Notes: generated by a model not told the origin, from the letters alone. A stretch of DNA of 35,564 nt from VFJL01 sp043721435 (GCA_043721435.1 JAYSQR010000016.1:1-35564), one strand, 5' to 3'; counted from the stretch's first letter, positions 14,028-22,513 are shown. Numbers and translations are program-made.

Positions 14028-15215
14028 ATGGGCCTGAGGCGTGAACCAAACTGTGTCGGCGATTTCCACAGCAGCAAGTGGCAATCGCTTCCCGTTTTTA
14101 TCCTGCGGTGGCTCACGCTCGCGACGTTGCTGTTTGCGACACCGTTGCTGGCGGCAAATGAAAGGACGCAGCCTGCTGCCGCAGAGGGTGTGCTCGAAGT
14201 CTTTGTGCGCGAAGGCTGCCCGCACTGTGTCAGAGCGGAAGCATTCCTCTCAGAATTTTCCAGAGAACGGCCAGGGTTACGGATTGTTTACCGTTCGGTG
14301 GACCATGATGCAATCGCCCGCGACGATCTGGCGCGATACTCCCAAAACGCAGGCATCTGGCCACCGGGCGTGCCAACTTTCGTCATTAATGGCAGGGTGC
14401 TCGTGGGCTTCGACAGTGCGGAACGCACCGGCCCCTTGCTGGTAGCCCTGGTTGAACAGACTTCGACACATCCGGAGCGCGTCGAGACAGCGTTGTTCGG
14501 TACGCTCAGCGCCTCCCGCTTAGGCCTGCCGCTATTCACTCTGGTAATGGGTCTGCTCGACGGCTTTAACCCGTGTGCAATGTGGGTATTGCTGTTCCTG
14601 CTGTCGCTGCTTGTGCACCAGCGGGACCGAAAACGGATGGCACTGATCGCGGGCACCTTCGTGCTGGTGAGTGGCGCGGTGTATTACGCGTTCATGGCGG
14701 CCTGGCTCAACGTCTTCCTGGTGATCGGTATTTCCACAGCCTTGCGCTGGACGCTGGGCGGTATGGCTCTGGTTATCGGCGGGATCAATGTGAAGGATTT
14801 CTTCGTCTGGGGGCGGGGTTTCTCGCTATCCGTTCCGGCCTCTGCCAAACCCGGCCTGTATGCCCGGATGCGAGCGGTACTGAGCGCTGACACGCTTTTG
14901 CCCGCGCTGATGGCAGTTGCCGTGCTTGCCGTCATGGTGAATTTCATCGAGTTGTTGTGCACAGCCGGCTTCCCGGCAATATACACCGTGGTGCTGGCCC
15001 AGCACGATCTGAGCCTGCCAGCGCACTATGCCTACTTGGGTCTTTACATCGTTGGCTACATAGCTGACGACTCGCTGATGGTCGCGGCGGCGGTGATTGC
15101 GTTAAGCAACCGCAAGCTTACTGAGCGCGCAGGCCGTTGGCTCAAGCTCCTGAGCGGAGCTGTGATGCTGGCACTGGGCGGCATCATGATTCTGCATCCC
15201 GAGTGGTTAATATAG
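14028..15215 (+). CDS. thioredoxin-fold domain fused to a CcdA/DsbD-like membrane domain
   Basis: 395-residue fusion. A hydrophobic export or anchor segment (FILRWLTLATLLFATPLLA) leads to a glutaredoxin/thioredoxin-like domain with C64-P-H-C67 and the cis-Pro GVPTFVI. A polytopic membrane part follows with about six hydrophobic segments. It contains GFNPCAMW (C183) and IELLCTAGF (C311), the paired membrane cysteines of CcdA/DsbD that carry electrons across the inner membrane. DsbD has its thioredoxin at the C-terminus; here it is N-terminal. It likely supplies reducing power to periplasmic thiols. I chose the ATG at 14028; a TTG at 13986 lies inside the intergenic hairpin, and GTG 14041 is out of frame. 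The ribosome-binding site is weak. Confidence 0.82.
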   Translation: MGLRREPNCVGDFHSSKWQSLPVFILRWLTLATLLFATPLLAANERTQPAAAEGVLEVFVREGCPHCVRAEAFLSEFSRERPGLRIVYRSVDHDAIARDDLARYSQNAGIWPPGVPTFVINGRVLVGFDSAERTGPLLVALVEQTSTHPERVETALFGTLSASRLGLPLFTLVMGLLDGFNPCAMWVLLFLLSLLVHQRDRKRMALIAGTFVLVSGAVYYAFMAAWLNVFLVIGISTALRWTLGGMALVIGGINVKDFFVWGRGFSLSVPASAKPGLYARMRAVLSADTLLPALMAVAVLAVMVNFIELLCTAGFPAIYTVVLAQHDLSLPAHYAYLGLYIVGYIADDSLMVAAAVIALSNRKLTERAGRWLKLLSGAVMLALGGIMILHPEWLI

Positions 15216-15381
15216 ACGGCCGAAACAAGCAATCTGCTTAAAAAATCTTACTGGCTGGCAAGGCGTGGTCTAATTATAAATAGAGCAAGCAGGATTTGTT
15301 GGTTTCAAAGTGAACTAAGGGAAATTGACTGCCCGTACCTGAGATAACTGATTTTGTTCTTTTAGTCTGGTGATTGCGAGA

Positions 15382-15410
15382 GGCTTACCTGGCCCGCTAG
15401 GGCGGTAGCC
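15382..15410 (+). other. compact GC-rich stem-loop in a 248-base leader
   Basis: GGCT…AGCC, ACC…GGT and GCCC-GCTA-GGGC form nested arms within 29 bases, topped by a GCTA loop. It lies 54 bases before the start of the broken secreted-protein gene at 15464 and over 160 bases after the fusion gene. No U-tract follows at once. A leader structure or late terminator is possible; no known riboswitch class was recognised. Confidence 0.45.
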
Positions 15411-15463
15411 GGGACAGAAATTTTATTAACCTTGTGCCGCAAGTAACGCAAAGGAGAAGTAAA

Positions 15464-15978
15464 ATGATGAAACTATCTATCGTGCCTTTCTTAATGGCAC
15501 TGTCTGCAACAATCCCTGTTCATGCCGCGGACAAAGCGAATGAGAAGCGGCTCGATGAAGTTGCGCAGCGCGGCGCACATGTAATGCCATTCGATCTGGA
15601 AAAACCACACATGTTTTTTCCAAGACAGCAAAGGGAGGAGTACAGCAGGTTATCGCCAAAGACAAATCCGATACAAAACAAATTGGCTTGATACGGACCC
15701 ATCTGTCGGAAATTTCCGAGGAATTTAGGCAAGGCGACTTTTCCAAGCCAGCAAAAGTTCACGGCGAAACCATGCCGGGGCTGGCTGAATTGAAAACGGC
15801 CAAGGCCGGTCAGATCAGAATCGAGTATAAGGAATTTCCTAACGGGGGACAGATCACTTATTCTAGTGAAGTGCCAAAATTCATAAAGGCGATTCATCAA
15901 TGGTTTGACGCTCAACTAAGTGACCATGCACGTCATGCTATTCCAGGATACCCGCACCAACGTATGCACTCTAGGTGA
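15464..15978 (+). pseudogene. secreted protein of a family often labelled 'aspartate carbamoyltransferase', frameshifted
   Basis: The gene starts with AGGAG and two adjacent ATG codons. It encodes a signal peptide (MMKLSIVPFLMALSATIPVHA) and then DEVAQRGAHVMPFDLEK. At the A-run 15600–15604 the frame breaks. Adding one A restores a continuous protein through THVFSKTAKGGVQQVIAKDK, IGLIRTHLSEISEEFRQGDF, HGETMPGLAEL and FIKAIHQWFDAQLSDHARH to TGA at 15976–15978. The family is small and periplasmic. The enzyme name it often carries in databases has no support from the sequence: no carbamoyl-phosphate site is present. Either the gene is inactivated, or slippage on the A-run rescues it, or the base was missed in sequencing. 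Confidence 0.8.
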
Positions 15979-16049
15979 CGGCAGTATTTTCATTTCTGAA
16001 AGGGAGTGCAGTTCTGTCACCGCCAAAGTGTGCTTAGCAGAGTAGGCCA

Positions 16050-16125
16050 GGAAGCCGCCTTCTTCGGTTTCCTCAGGCGAGGCGAAAGAGCCAAACTTCC
16101 GGGCAGTAGCCCAGTCGAAAGAGAC
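16050..16125 (+). other. run of four hairpins upstream of the multicopper oxidase
   Basis: Four stem-loops lie in 76 bases. GGAAGCCG/CGGTTTCC (16050–16072) has 8 pairs and a 7-base loop. GGC-GAAAGA-GCC is at 16081–16092, GGGC-AGTA-GCCC at 16101–16112, and GTC-GAAAGA-GAC at 16114–16125. The second and fourth share the same GAAAGA loop. They lie 60–130 bases before the oxidase start. I could not match them to a known riboswitch. A −10-like GATAAT follows at 16135–16140, so the hairpins may be outside that transcript. Confidence 0.4.
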
Positions 16126-16183
16126 AGGGTGTTTGATAATATGGGTAGCTAGTCGGTTTCTGCAAACTATTGGGGAGAAGGGT

Positions 16184-17824
16184 ATGACAGACCATGATTA
16201 CAAAAGGCGGCAATTTCTGCAGTATGCCGCGTTTGGCACGATAGCAGCGGCGTTGCCCGGTTTCGTGGTGGCCGAAGGCGGGCAGATCAACAGCGCGCCA
16301 AGCGCCGCCTTCAGACCTGATGTGGAAATGGAGATCACCGCGCAGATAGCCGAGGTTCCGATTATGCCGGGTGCTCATACCAGCGTCTTCAAATATTACG
16401 GCAAGCTGCTGAAAGGCCCTAAAACCGCCTTAACAACCATGCCGGGTTATCTGGGACCGATGCTGAATCTTGTACAAGGCCAAAAAGTCCGGATATTCTT
16501 TTACAACCAACTGCCTGAACCATCGGTCATTCATTGGCACGGGATGCACATGCCGCAGAAAATGGATGGGCATCCGATGTATGCGGTACAGCGGGGCGAA
16601 AGAATCGTCTATGAATTTGAGGTAAAAAACCCCGCTGGTACCAATTGGTATCATTCCCATACTCACGAAATGACCGCTACGCAAGTCTATCGCGGCCTGG
16701 CGGGATTGATCACTATCACCGACGAGCAGGAACAAAAGCTGGGCCTGCCAAGCGGAGAGTACGATATTCCCATCACCATCCAGGACCGGCGCTTTACCGC
16801 CGGCAATCAATTGCAGTATATCCACGGGATGCGCGAGAGGATGATGGGTTTCCTCGGCGACACTATTTTGGTCAACGGCCAGGCGAACAGCGCCATTCCG
16901 GTAAAAACCCGCGCTTACCGTTTGCGCATGTTCAACGGATCGAACTCCAGGATTTATAAGCTGGGCTGGGAGGACGGCACGCGGTTGATCGCGATCGGCA
17001 CCGACGGCGGGTTGCTGGAAAAGCCTGAATCTTATCCCTACATCATGCTCGCACCGGCCGAGCGCGTCGAATTATGGGTCGATTTCAGCGGGCGCAAACC
17101 TGGAACCGACTTGGTGCTGCAGAGCCTCGAACACCACGGCACGATGCCGCATATGGGCGGTGGCATGCAGCGCGGCAGGGGAGGTATGCGCCGCGGCATG
17201 GGTGGCATGGACATGATGAGCGGCAGATTGTCTCAGGGTGAGGCTTTCCCGATAGTCAGGTTTCATATCGCCAAGAAGGTCAGCGACTCACCCAAACTGC
17301 CAGAAACTCTGGTTAGAATGCGCAGCCTGATGGAACAGGATGCCTCCAATCCAGACCAGCCTGTGCCGATCGTCATCAGCATGCAGCATATGGCGCCGCA
17401 GCTAAATGGCAGATCTTTTGAGATGAACGAAGTGATGGATAGCGAGAGGATTCCTGTTAACACGATCCAGAAAATCAGAATCTCCAGCGATCATGGGTCA
17501 ATGGGAGGTGGCATGGGCGGTATGAGAGGAGGAGGGAGGGGTGGCATGGGCATGATGATGTCAATGGCGCATCCGATCCATCTGCACGGCCAGCAGTTTA
17601 AAATTCTGTCGCGTACTCTAAAAGATCAAGGCAGCGGTGACGGCTATGCCACTGTCAAGGATGGCTTTATCGGCAGCGGCTGGAAAGACACGGTGCTGGT
17701 GATGCCCGGCGAGGAAGTTGAAATTATTAAGCCGTTTGAGGATTACACCGGCTTGTTCCTGTATCACTGCCACAACCTGGAGCATGAAGATATGGGAATG
17801 ATGCGCAATTTTTACGTAGGCTGA
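16184..17824 (+). CDS. Tat-exported three-domain multicopper oxidase (CueO/CopA-like)
   Basis: 546 residues. A twin-arginine signal (KRRQFLQ, R8–R9) precedes a hydrophobic stretch. All four copper-ligand blocks are present: HWHGMH (from H117), WYHSHTH (H157, H159), HPIHLHGQQF near the end of the third domain, and HCHNLEHEDMGM (H528-C529-H530, H534, axial M539). This gives one type 1 site and a trinuclear cluster reducing oxygen to water. Two Met/Gly/Arg-rich insertions (about 340–365 and 450–470) resemble the copper-binding Met-rich parts of CueO and CopA. It likely oxidises Cu(I) in the periplasm. I used the ATG with GGGGAGAAGG just upstream, not one 17 codons earlier. It nearly abuts the convergent SDR gene. 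Confidence 0.93.
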   Translation: MTDHDYKRRQFLQYAAFGTIAAALPGFVVAEGGQINSAPSAAFRPDVEMEITAQIAEVPIMPGAHTSVFKYYGKLLKGPKTALTTMPGYLGPMLNLVQGQKVRIFFYNQLPEPSVIHWHGMHMPQKMDGHPMYAVQRGERIVYEFEVKNPAGTNWYHSHTHEMTATQVYRGLAGLITITDEQEQKLGLPSGEYDIPITIQDRRFTAGNQLQYIHGMRERMMGFLGDTILVNGQANSAIPVKTRAYRLRMFNGSNSRIYKLGWEDGTRLIAIGTDGGLLEKPESYPYIMLAPAERVELWVDFSGRKPGTDLVLQSLEHHGTMPHMGGGMQRGRGGMRRGMGGMDMMSGRLSQGEAFPIVRFHIAKKVSDSPKLPETLVRMRSLMEQDASNPDQPVPIVISMQHMAPQLNGRSFEMNEVMDSERIPVNTIQKIRISSDHGSMGGGMGGMRGGGRGGMGMMMSMAHPIHLHGQQFKILSRTLKDQGSGDGYATVKDGFIGSGWKDTVLVMPGEEVEIIKPFEDYTGLFLYHCHNLEHEDMGMMRNFYVG

Positions 17825-17838
17825 GTTCGGTCTGTCCT

Positions 17839-18537
17839 CTACCAGGCAATTTCCTTACCGTCATAAGCATAGAATTTCCCGCTATCGGTTGGTGCAAGTT
17901 GCGCGATCACCCGGCGCATGCCCGCAACGCTCTGCTGCACCGTAATCAACGCATTCGGACCACCCATATCAGTCTGTACCCAGCCCGGATGCAGCACGGC
18001 AGTGATGATGCCGCACGGCGCCAAATCAATCGCAAGGTTTTTTGTCACCATATTCAATGCAGCTTTGCTGGAGCGGTAGAGGTAATAGTCGCCACTCGTG
18101 TTATCGGCAATGCTGCCCATTTTACTGGTGATATTGACGATCTTTTTTTGCTGGCTGCGGGCAATTTGCTCGACAAATGTTTCCGCCATTTTCAATGGTG
18201 CCATGCTGTTTACGCGCAAGGTGTGCATCCACGCCGCATAATCGGTGACGCCGAGGCCATTATTGTGAACATCCAGGCAGACTCCGGCATTGTTCAACAG
18301 CAAGTCGATTTCCTGGTTGGCAAGCTCTGTGGCCAGCCTGTCAATTTGTTCGAAGTCGGCAACATCCAGCGCGTGCACGCTGAGCAAGCCAGCATGTTGC
18401 GATGCCAATTGCTTCAGTACCTCGGATTTGTCCGGGTTGCGGCAGCAAGCGAACACACGCCAACCCGCTGCGGCATACTGTTTGGCAAACTCCAGGCCGA
18501 TGCCGCGGTTAGTCCCGGTAATGAGCAAGTTAGGCAT
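17839..18537 (-). CDS. short-chain dehydrogenase/reductase
   Basis: 232-residue classical SDR. The NAD(P)-binding TGTNRGIG is near residues 7–14, NNAG follows in the DLLLNNAGVCLD segment, the catalytic Ser region is IVNITSKMGSI, and YxxxK is YRSSK. The C-terminal HPGWVQTDMGGPNA block resembles the C-factor/sniffer-like carbonyl reductase subgroup. The substrate cannot be predicted. I chose the start MPNLLITG because the fold begins there; the frame stays open about 40 codons further upstream without a better start. It ends 14 bases from the stop of the convergent oxidase gene, so the two may share a termination zone. Confidence 0.9.
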   Translation of the reverse strand: MPNLLITGTNRGIGLEFAKQYAAAGWRVFACCRNPDKSEVLKQLASQHAGLLSVHALDVADFEQIDRLATELANQEIDLLLNNAGVCLDVHNNGLGVTDYAAWMHTLRVNSMAPLKMAETFVEQIARSQQKKIVNITSKMGSIADNTSGDYYLYRSSKAALNMVTKNLAIDLAPCGIITAVLHPGWVQTDMGGPNALITVQQSVAGMRRVIAQLAPTDSGKFYAYDGKEIAW

Positions 18538-18693
18538 GTTGACGGTCTGGTGGATTGGAATTGAAGGTGCAGCAATCAAGCCTGCTTTAGTGTAGCGTAC
18601 CGTCTTACTGAAAGACACCCCAAACGGGGTTGCAGTTATCGCTCGGCTGATCCCCATTTATTGTTCAGCGCCCGCCTAAATGCACCATGGGAA

Positions 18694-18721
18694 TTGATTT
18701 TTGGAGGCGATGCAGTACACT
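18694..18721 (+). promoter_or_regulatory. candidate promoter for the DUF6803-like gene
   Basis: TTGATT (18694–18699) and TACACT (18716–18721) are spaced by 16 bases and match consensus at 4/6 each. They lie in the divergent gap between the SDR gene and the membrane-protein gene starting at 18780, giving a leader of about 50 bases. Confidence 0.4.
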
Positions 18722-18779
18722 GCTCGCGTTAATATTTCCTAACTACAACATTTTCAGAGACTCTTATCGGGATAAATAC

Positions 18780-19280
18780 ATGACTCATTATATGGAACTC
18801 CTTATGACGAATCAGCCATGGAATCTGATCATCTACATGGCGATCCCCGTGATACTTGCCGAAACAATTGCCATTTCGGAGCTCTATCTTCTTTTTACCG
18901 GGAAAGATACCGGTACCGTAAAGACTCTCAGCAAGGTCTCGGGAATTGTTGTCGGATGGTATTTCCTTGGTATTTTCATAAATCTGCTTTTTACCGCCGT
19001 CATTCCCCTGACGACTTCAAATGGCTGGCGCGGCATTGCGGATGTGATTGCCGTCGGCTTTTATCTGCTCGGTCTTATTCCGCTTTTTGGCATTGCGCTC
19101 CTAGACATGAACCTCCTCTGCTCTTCTGCTTCGCAACGGGAGCGGAATAAACTGCATGCAATTTTCGTGGGAGTTTTTCTGGTCGTTGCGCATATCGCGA
19201 TGATATTCGGCATGGCTGACCCCAATATGTTCCTGGCTGAGGGGGATATGGAACATATGCCAGGCATGAGCCATCCCTGA
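18780..19280 (+). CDS. small membrane protein, DUF6803-like
   Basis: 166-residue polytopic protein with about four hydrophobic segments: LIIYMAIPVILAETIAISELYLLF, VVGWYFLGIFINLLFTAVIPL, IAVGFYLLGLIPLFGIALLDM and AIFVGVFLVVAHIAMIFGM. The N-terminal MTHYMELLMTNQPWN and the AETIAI segment match, from memory, a small family of uncharacterised proteobacterial membrane proteins (DUF6803). The C-terminal tail DMEHMPGMSHP is rich in Met and His and may bind metal. I chose the ATG at 18780 because it starts the conserved MTHYM motif; the ribosome-binding site is weak. It lies next to the copper oxidase region, which fits a metal-related role by context only. Confidence 0.78.
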   Translation: MTHYMELLMTNQPWNLIIYMAIPVILAETIAISELYLLFTGKDTGTVKTLSKVSGIVVGWYFLGIFINLLFTAVIPLTTSNGWRGIADVIAVGFYLLGLIPLFGIALLDMNLLCSSASQRERNKLHAIFVGVFLVVAHIAMIFGMADPNMFLAEGDMEHMPGMSHP

Positions 19281-19361
19281 TGACCGAGATGAATTGTCAG
19301 CAATTGTAAGGAGCGGCCTGATCCGGAAATGGATCCGATCCGGTTGAATTTTTCCCAGTCG

Positions 19362-19958
19362 TTATCGATCGAGACGCCACGGCGCCACATCTGCCTCGGC
19401 GATGATTCTGTGTCTGGTAACGCGCGTACTGTCGAAATCCGCACGCTCCCGGGCGCTGACCAGATACGTTCCCGTCGCCACATGAATTTCGACCTGCCCA
19501 TCGGCTACGGCGACGCTGCCGCCATCCGGCCGCATCCTGACGCTGAAACGGGTGCCAATATCCTTGATGCGCACCGCGCCAATTCTTACTTCCAGTTTAT
19601 CGGCATCCTTGCTCGTGACATCAAAATAAGCGTTACCCCGGAGCAGTTCAATTCGGGGAGGCTGGCTGTTGGCGACAGTGACGGTACTGTCGGCATCCAG
19701 ATTGATGCTGATATCCGGTGTCGCCTTGACGGCCAGACGCTGTCCGGGCCCGGTCTCATGCAGCCTGGCCGTCACCGGTTTGGAGATGTACCAGCTCATG
19801 AGACCCAGACCCAGAGCCAGAGTAGCAATGGAGCAATGCAACAGGATGCGCCGCCAGATGAAGGGGCGGATGGTGGGAGCTATTGGTGGTTTTGGAGGAT
19901 GCATCAGAGTATTAAACGGACAGACGGTACCGTCAGGCAATTGCCAAGTATTGTGCAT
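19362..19958 (-). pseudogene. FecR-type anti-sigma/iron-signalling protein, truncated
   Basis: 198 residues. One membrane segment (ILLHCSIATLALGLGLMSWYI) is followed by a periplasmic FecR domain with GQRLAVKATPDISINLDADSTVTV, PPRIELLRGNAYFDV, IGTRFSVRMRPDGGSVAVADGQVEIH and a final VAPWRLDR. Normal FecR proteins run to about 320 residues. They have an N-terminal DUF4880 that binds the sigma factor and a C-terminal secretin/TonB-like end after the 'PWR' motif. Both are missing: a stop lies right after the motif and the N-terminus starts late without a ribosome-binding site. It lies 65 bases after exbD. No FecI sigma factor is nearby, so it is probably a remnant. Confidence 0.75.
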
Positions 19959-20023
19959 GCAATCGAATCTCTAGTGAAGCAAATCTTGGGTTCAGACATG
20001 CTGCAGAAAGAAGAGACTACGTA

Positions 20024-20442
<419 letters not shown>

Positions 20443-20443
<1 letters not shown>

Positions 20444-21183
20444 TATTTCCTCCCTTCAGCGGGGGGCACCACGCGCAGTGGACGTACTTCGCCCGCCGAA
20501 CTGTTGGTCTTGGCGCCGACAGCTATCAATGCAAAAAGGTCATGAGCAAAGGCATCCAGGCGTGCCAGCCAGATACGGTTGCGCCGCACGAAAGCGTTGT
20601 AGGCCAGCACCGCCGGAATCGCTACGGCCAGCCCCAGCGCCGTCATGATCAGCGCCTCACCCACCGGTCCGGCTACCTTGTCCAGTGTGCCCTGACCGGA
20701 AAGGCCGATCTGTACCAGCGCGTGATAGATGCCCCACACGGTGCCAAACAGGCCGATGTAGGGTGCGGCCGAACCAGCCGAGGCTATCAGCGTGAGACCA
20801 TTTTCGACACGGGTGGCTTCCTGGTCAATGCCGTTGCGCAGTACACGGGTAAAGAATTCACTCGCTCCACCCGCGGCCGCAAGCTTCTGCAAGCCATGCT
20901 TTTCCGAATCGGCAGCGGCATCCAGCGCCAGTTGTGCCAACTGCGCAAAAGCGTTGTCGGCCGGCTGACCATTCAGCGTCGCATTTACTTCCTGCAAGGA
21001 ATCGGCATTCCAGAAGCGCTTGAGAAAAGCTTCCGCGCGCTGACCCTCCAGCAGGTTGGCAATACCCTTGGTGAGTATCAGATACCAGCTTGCCACCGAT
21101 AGCGCAAGCAACAGCACCAAGACGCTAATGCCGACTCCATCGACTTGAGCGAGAAAATGTGCAAAGCCGAGTTCTTTTTCCAT
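20443..21183 (-). CDS. exbB: ExbB/MotA/TolQ-family proton-channel subunit
   Basis: 246 residues with three membrane segments. The first is SVLVLLLALSVASWYLIL near the start. The conserved MotA/TolQ/ExbB block is ENGLTLIASAGSAAPYIGLFGTVWGIYHAL, followed by VAGPVGEALIMTALGLAVAIPAVLAYN. It forms the channel ring around ExbD and stabilises TonB. The start MEKELGFAHFL has GGAG upstream, lying inside the last codons of tonB. An earlier Met five codons up would overlap tonB. The long cytoplasmic loop between helices one and two is normal for the family. Confidence 0.94.
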
Positions 21184-21187
21184 TGAA

Positions 21188-21847
21188 TCAATCTCCATGC
21201 AGCACAAAATTGAAAGGTTGCAGGGCAATGGCCCGTACGGGCTGGCCGTTGCGCCGAGGCGGATTGCAACGCCATGTTTTTACCGCAATCAGTGCGGCTT
21301 CATCCAGACGTTTGTAACCGCTGCTATTGATCACCTGCGCCATGTTTATGTGACCGCTTTCATCCAGCTCCACCCGTAGCATCAGCTTGCCCTCTTCGCC
21401 CAGCCGGCGCGACAGTGGTGGATAAGCTGGTGCGCTCAATTCAGGGCAGACGACCGATAGTTCCGCAGACAATGTGACCGGACCTTGCGGCATCTGCGCA
21501 GGTGACGCTACTGCTGCCGTTTCTGGTTCTCGCGGTGGCGACGGTGCAACCGGTTCACTTTCTGACAGCACCGGTGTTTCAGCGACCAGTTGCCGCGATT
21601 GCGGTTTCTTTTCCAGTTTCGGCTTGGGCGGCTGCAGTTCAGCTTTGAATTCTTCCGCTGGTTTGGGCGCAGTGATAAAGTTGACGAACAGTGTCGCCAT
21701 TTGTTCCGGCGGTGGAATCACGCGCTGACTCCATAGGCCGTAGAGCAAGGCAGCGTGAGCCGCAACGACAAACAGCAAACCCGGCAGGAAGCTGGTATTA
21801 CGCCGGGTTGTCAAGTACTCAGTGCCGGGCCGGGTCAGGCGTAACAT
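21188..21847 (-). CDS. tonB: TonB energy-transducing protein
   Basis: About 219 residues. A short cytoplasmic start precedes the membrane anchor (SFLPGLLFVVAAHAALLYGLW). A Pro/Lys/Glu-rich periplasmic spacer (KPAEEFKAELQPPKPKLEKKPQ) and then a TonB C-terminal domain follow: AYPPLSRRLGEEGKLMLRVELDESGHI with VINSSGYKRLDEAALIAVKTWRCNPPRRNG. It passes ExbBD energy to outer-membrane receptors. The start is uncertain. The ATG at 21847 has GGATGG upstream; another at 21871 lacks a good site. Either overlaps the end of the TlpA-like gene. No receptor gene is present in the window. Confidence 0.92.
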   Translation of the reverse strand: MLRLTRPGTEYLTTRRNTSFLPGLLFVVAAHAALLYGLWSQRVIPPPEQMATLFVNFITAPKPAEEFKAELQPPKPKLEKKPQSRQLVAETPVLSESEPVAPSPPREPETAAVASPAQMPQGPVTLSAELSVVCPELSAPAYPPLSRRLGEEGKLMLRVELDESGHINMAQVINSSGYKRLDEAALIAVKTWRCNPPRRNGQPVRAIALQPFNFVLHGD

Positions 21848-22310
21848 TGCGAGCCATCCAGTCTTCGACATACTTCTGATTGATCAGGCCGGTTTTGACC
21901 TCGCGCCGATGCGCCCGGTCGTAAAACTGCGTACGCGGCAATTCACCATACCAACGACGGTCAATCTCAAAACGCAAGCGCTCCGGCATATCCTCGGCAA
22001 AGACCCATTGCTCCGCCTTACTTATCCCGTAGCTCTTTGCTCGGGCTGCAAGTTGGGGTGCATCATTGGGGGTATCGGTGGCGACCAGAACGATATCCAG
22101 TTTGGGGTAGCGCTGTTTAAGCACCCCCAGCATTTTCAACTCAGTCGGGCAGTATTGACATTCGAGCGACCAGAAAACAAGGATGAAAGGTCTATCTTCC
22201 CGGGCCGCAAGTATTTGCGCCAGACTGCCGGGAACGAAGGGGCGAACGTCGTGCGCCGCTATGGCCATGCCTGACACGGTCAGCATTAGTACAAGGAGAA
22301 GACGGCGCAT
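21819..22310 (-). CDS. TlpA-like periplasmic thiol-disulfide oxidoreductase
   Basis: 163 residues with a signal peptide (MRRLLLVLMLTVSGMAIA) and a thioredoxin fold. The active site is FWSLECQYCPTELKML with C51 and C54, in the position used by TlpA/ResA/peroxiredoxin-like proteins. A later segment, DIVLVATDTPNDAPQLAARAKSYGI, matches the usual strand-helix order. The C-terminus carries GLINQKYVEDWMARN. It could reduce cysteines in cytochromes or receptor-associated proteins; the substrate is unknown. Its start overlaps the stop of a small upstream frame as TGATG and its end overlaps tonB, so it belongs to the TonB operon. Confidence 0.85.
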   Translation of the reverse strand: MRRLLLVLMLTVSGMAIAAHDVRPFVPGSLAQILAAREDRPFILVFWSLECQYCPTELKMLGVLKQRYPKLDIVLVATDTPNDAPQLAARAKSYGISKAEQWVFAEDMPERLRFEIDRRWYGELPRTQFYDRAHRREVKTGLINQKYVEDWMARNVTPDPARH

Positions 22311-22513
22311 CACCAGCCAGCCTCTGAATCGAGTATCTGCATCCTGCCGGCTATGTTGTGCCACGCAAGAAATGTTACAGGCATGCCAGCCAGAAATAAT
22401 GGCAAACCACTGGCTCTCTTCAGTGTTGGCGCTGCATTGATTGCGGCGGGCGCGGCATCTCTCATGCCGGTTTGGCGCGACTTGATTTTGAAAATACCTA
22501 TCATTACTTGCAT
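22310..22513 (-). CDS. possible small membrane protein at the head of the tonB operon
   Basis: 67-residue open frame (51 if started at an internal ATG at 22465). It has one hydrophobic stretch, LPLFLAGMPVTFLAWHNI, then GRMQILDSEAGW and a stop. Its stop codon overlaps the ATG of the TlpA-like gene as TGATG, a common coupling signal. A −10-like TAGAAT (22550–22555, minus strand) lies at a suitable distance upstream. There is no clear ribosome-binding site and I recognise no family. It may be real, or a chance frame in the leader. Confidence 0.4.
   Translation of the reverse strand: MQVMIGIFKIKSRQTGMRDAAPAAINAAPTLKRASGLPLFLAGMPVTFLAWHNIAGRMQILDSEAGW

Noticed and set aside
15382..15410. c-di-GMP (GEMM) riboswitch
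   Set aside because: GGTAGCCGGG looked similar to the 3' part, but the conserved 5' half and tetraloop receptor are missing.
15464..15978. True aspartate carbamoyltransferase
   Set aside because: The product is small and exported and has none of the carbamoyl-phosphate-binding motifs.
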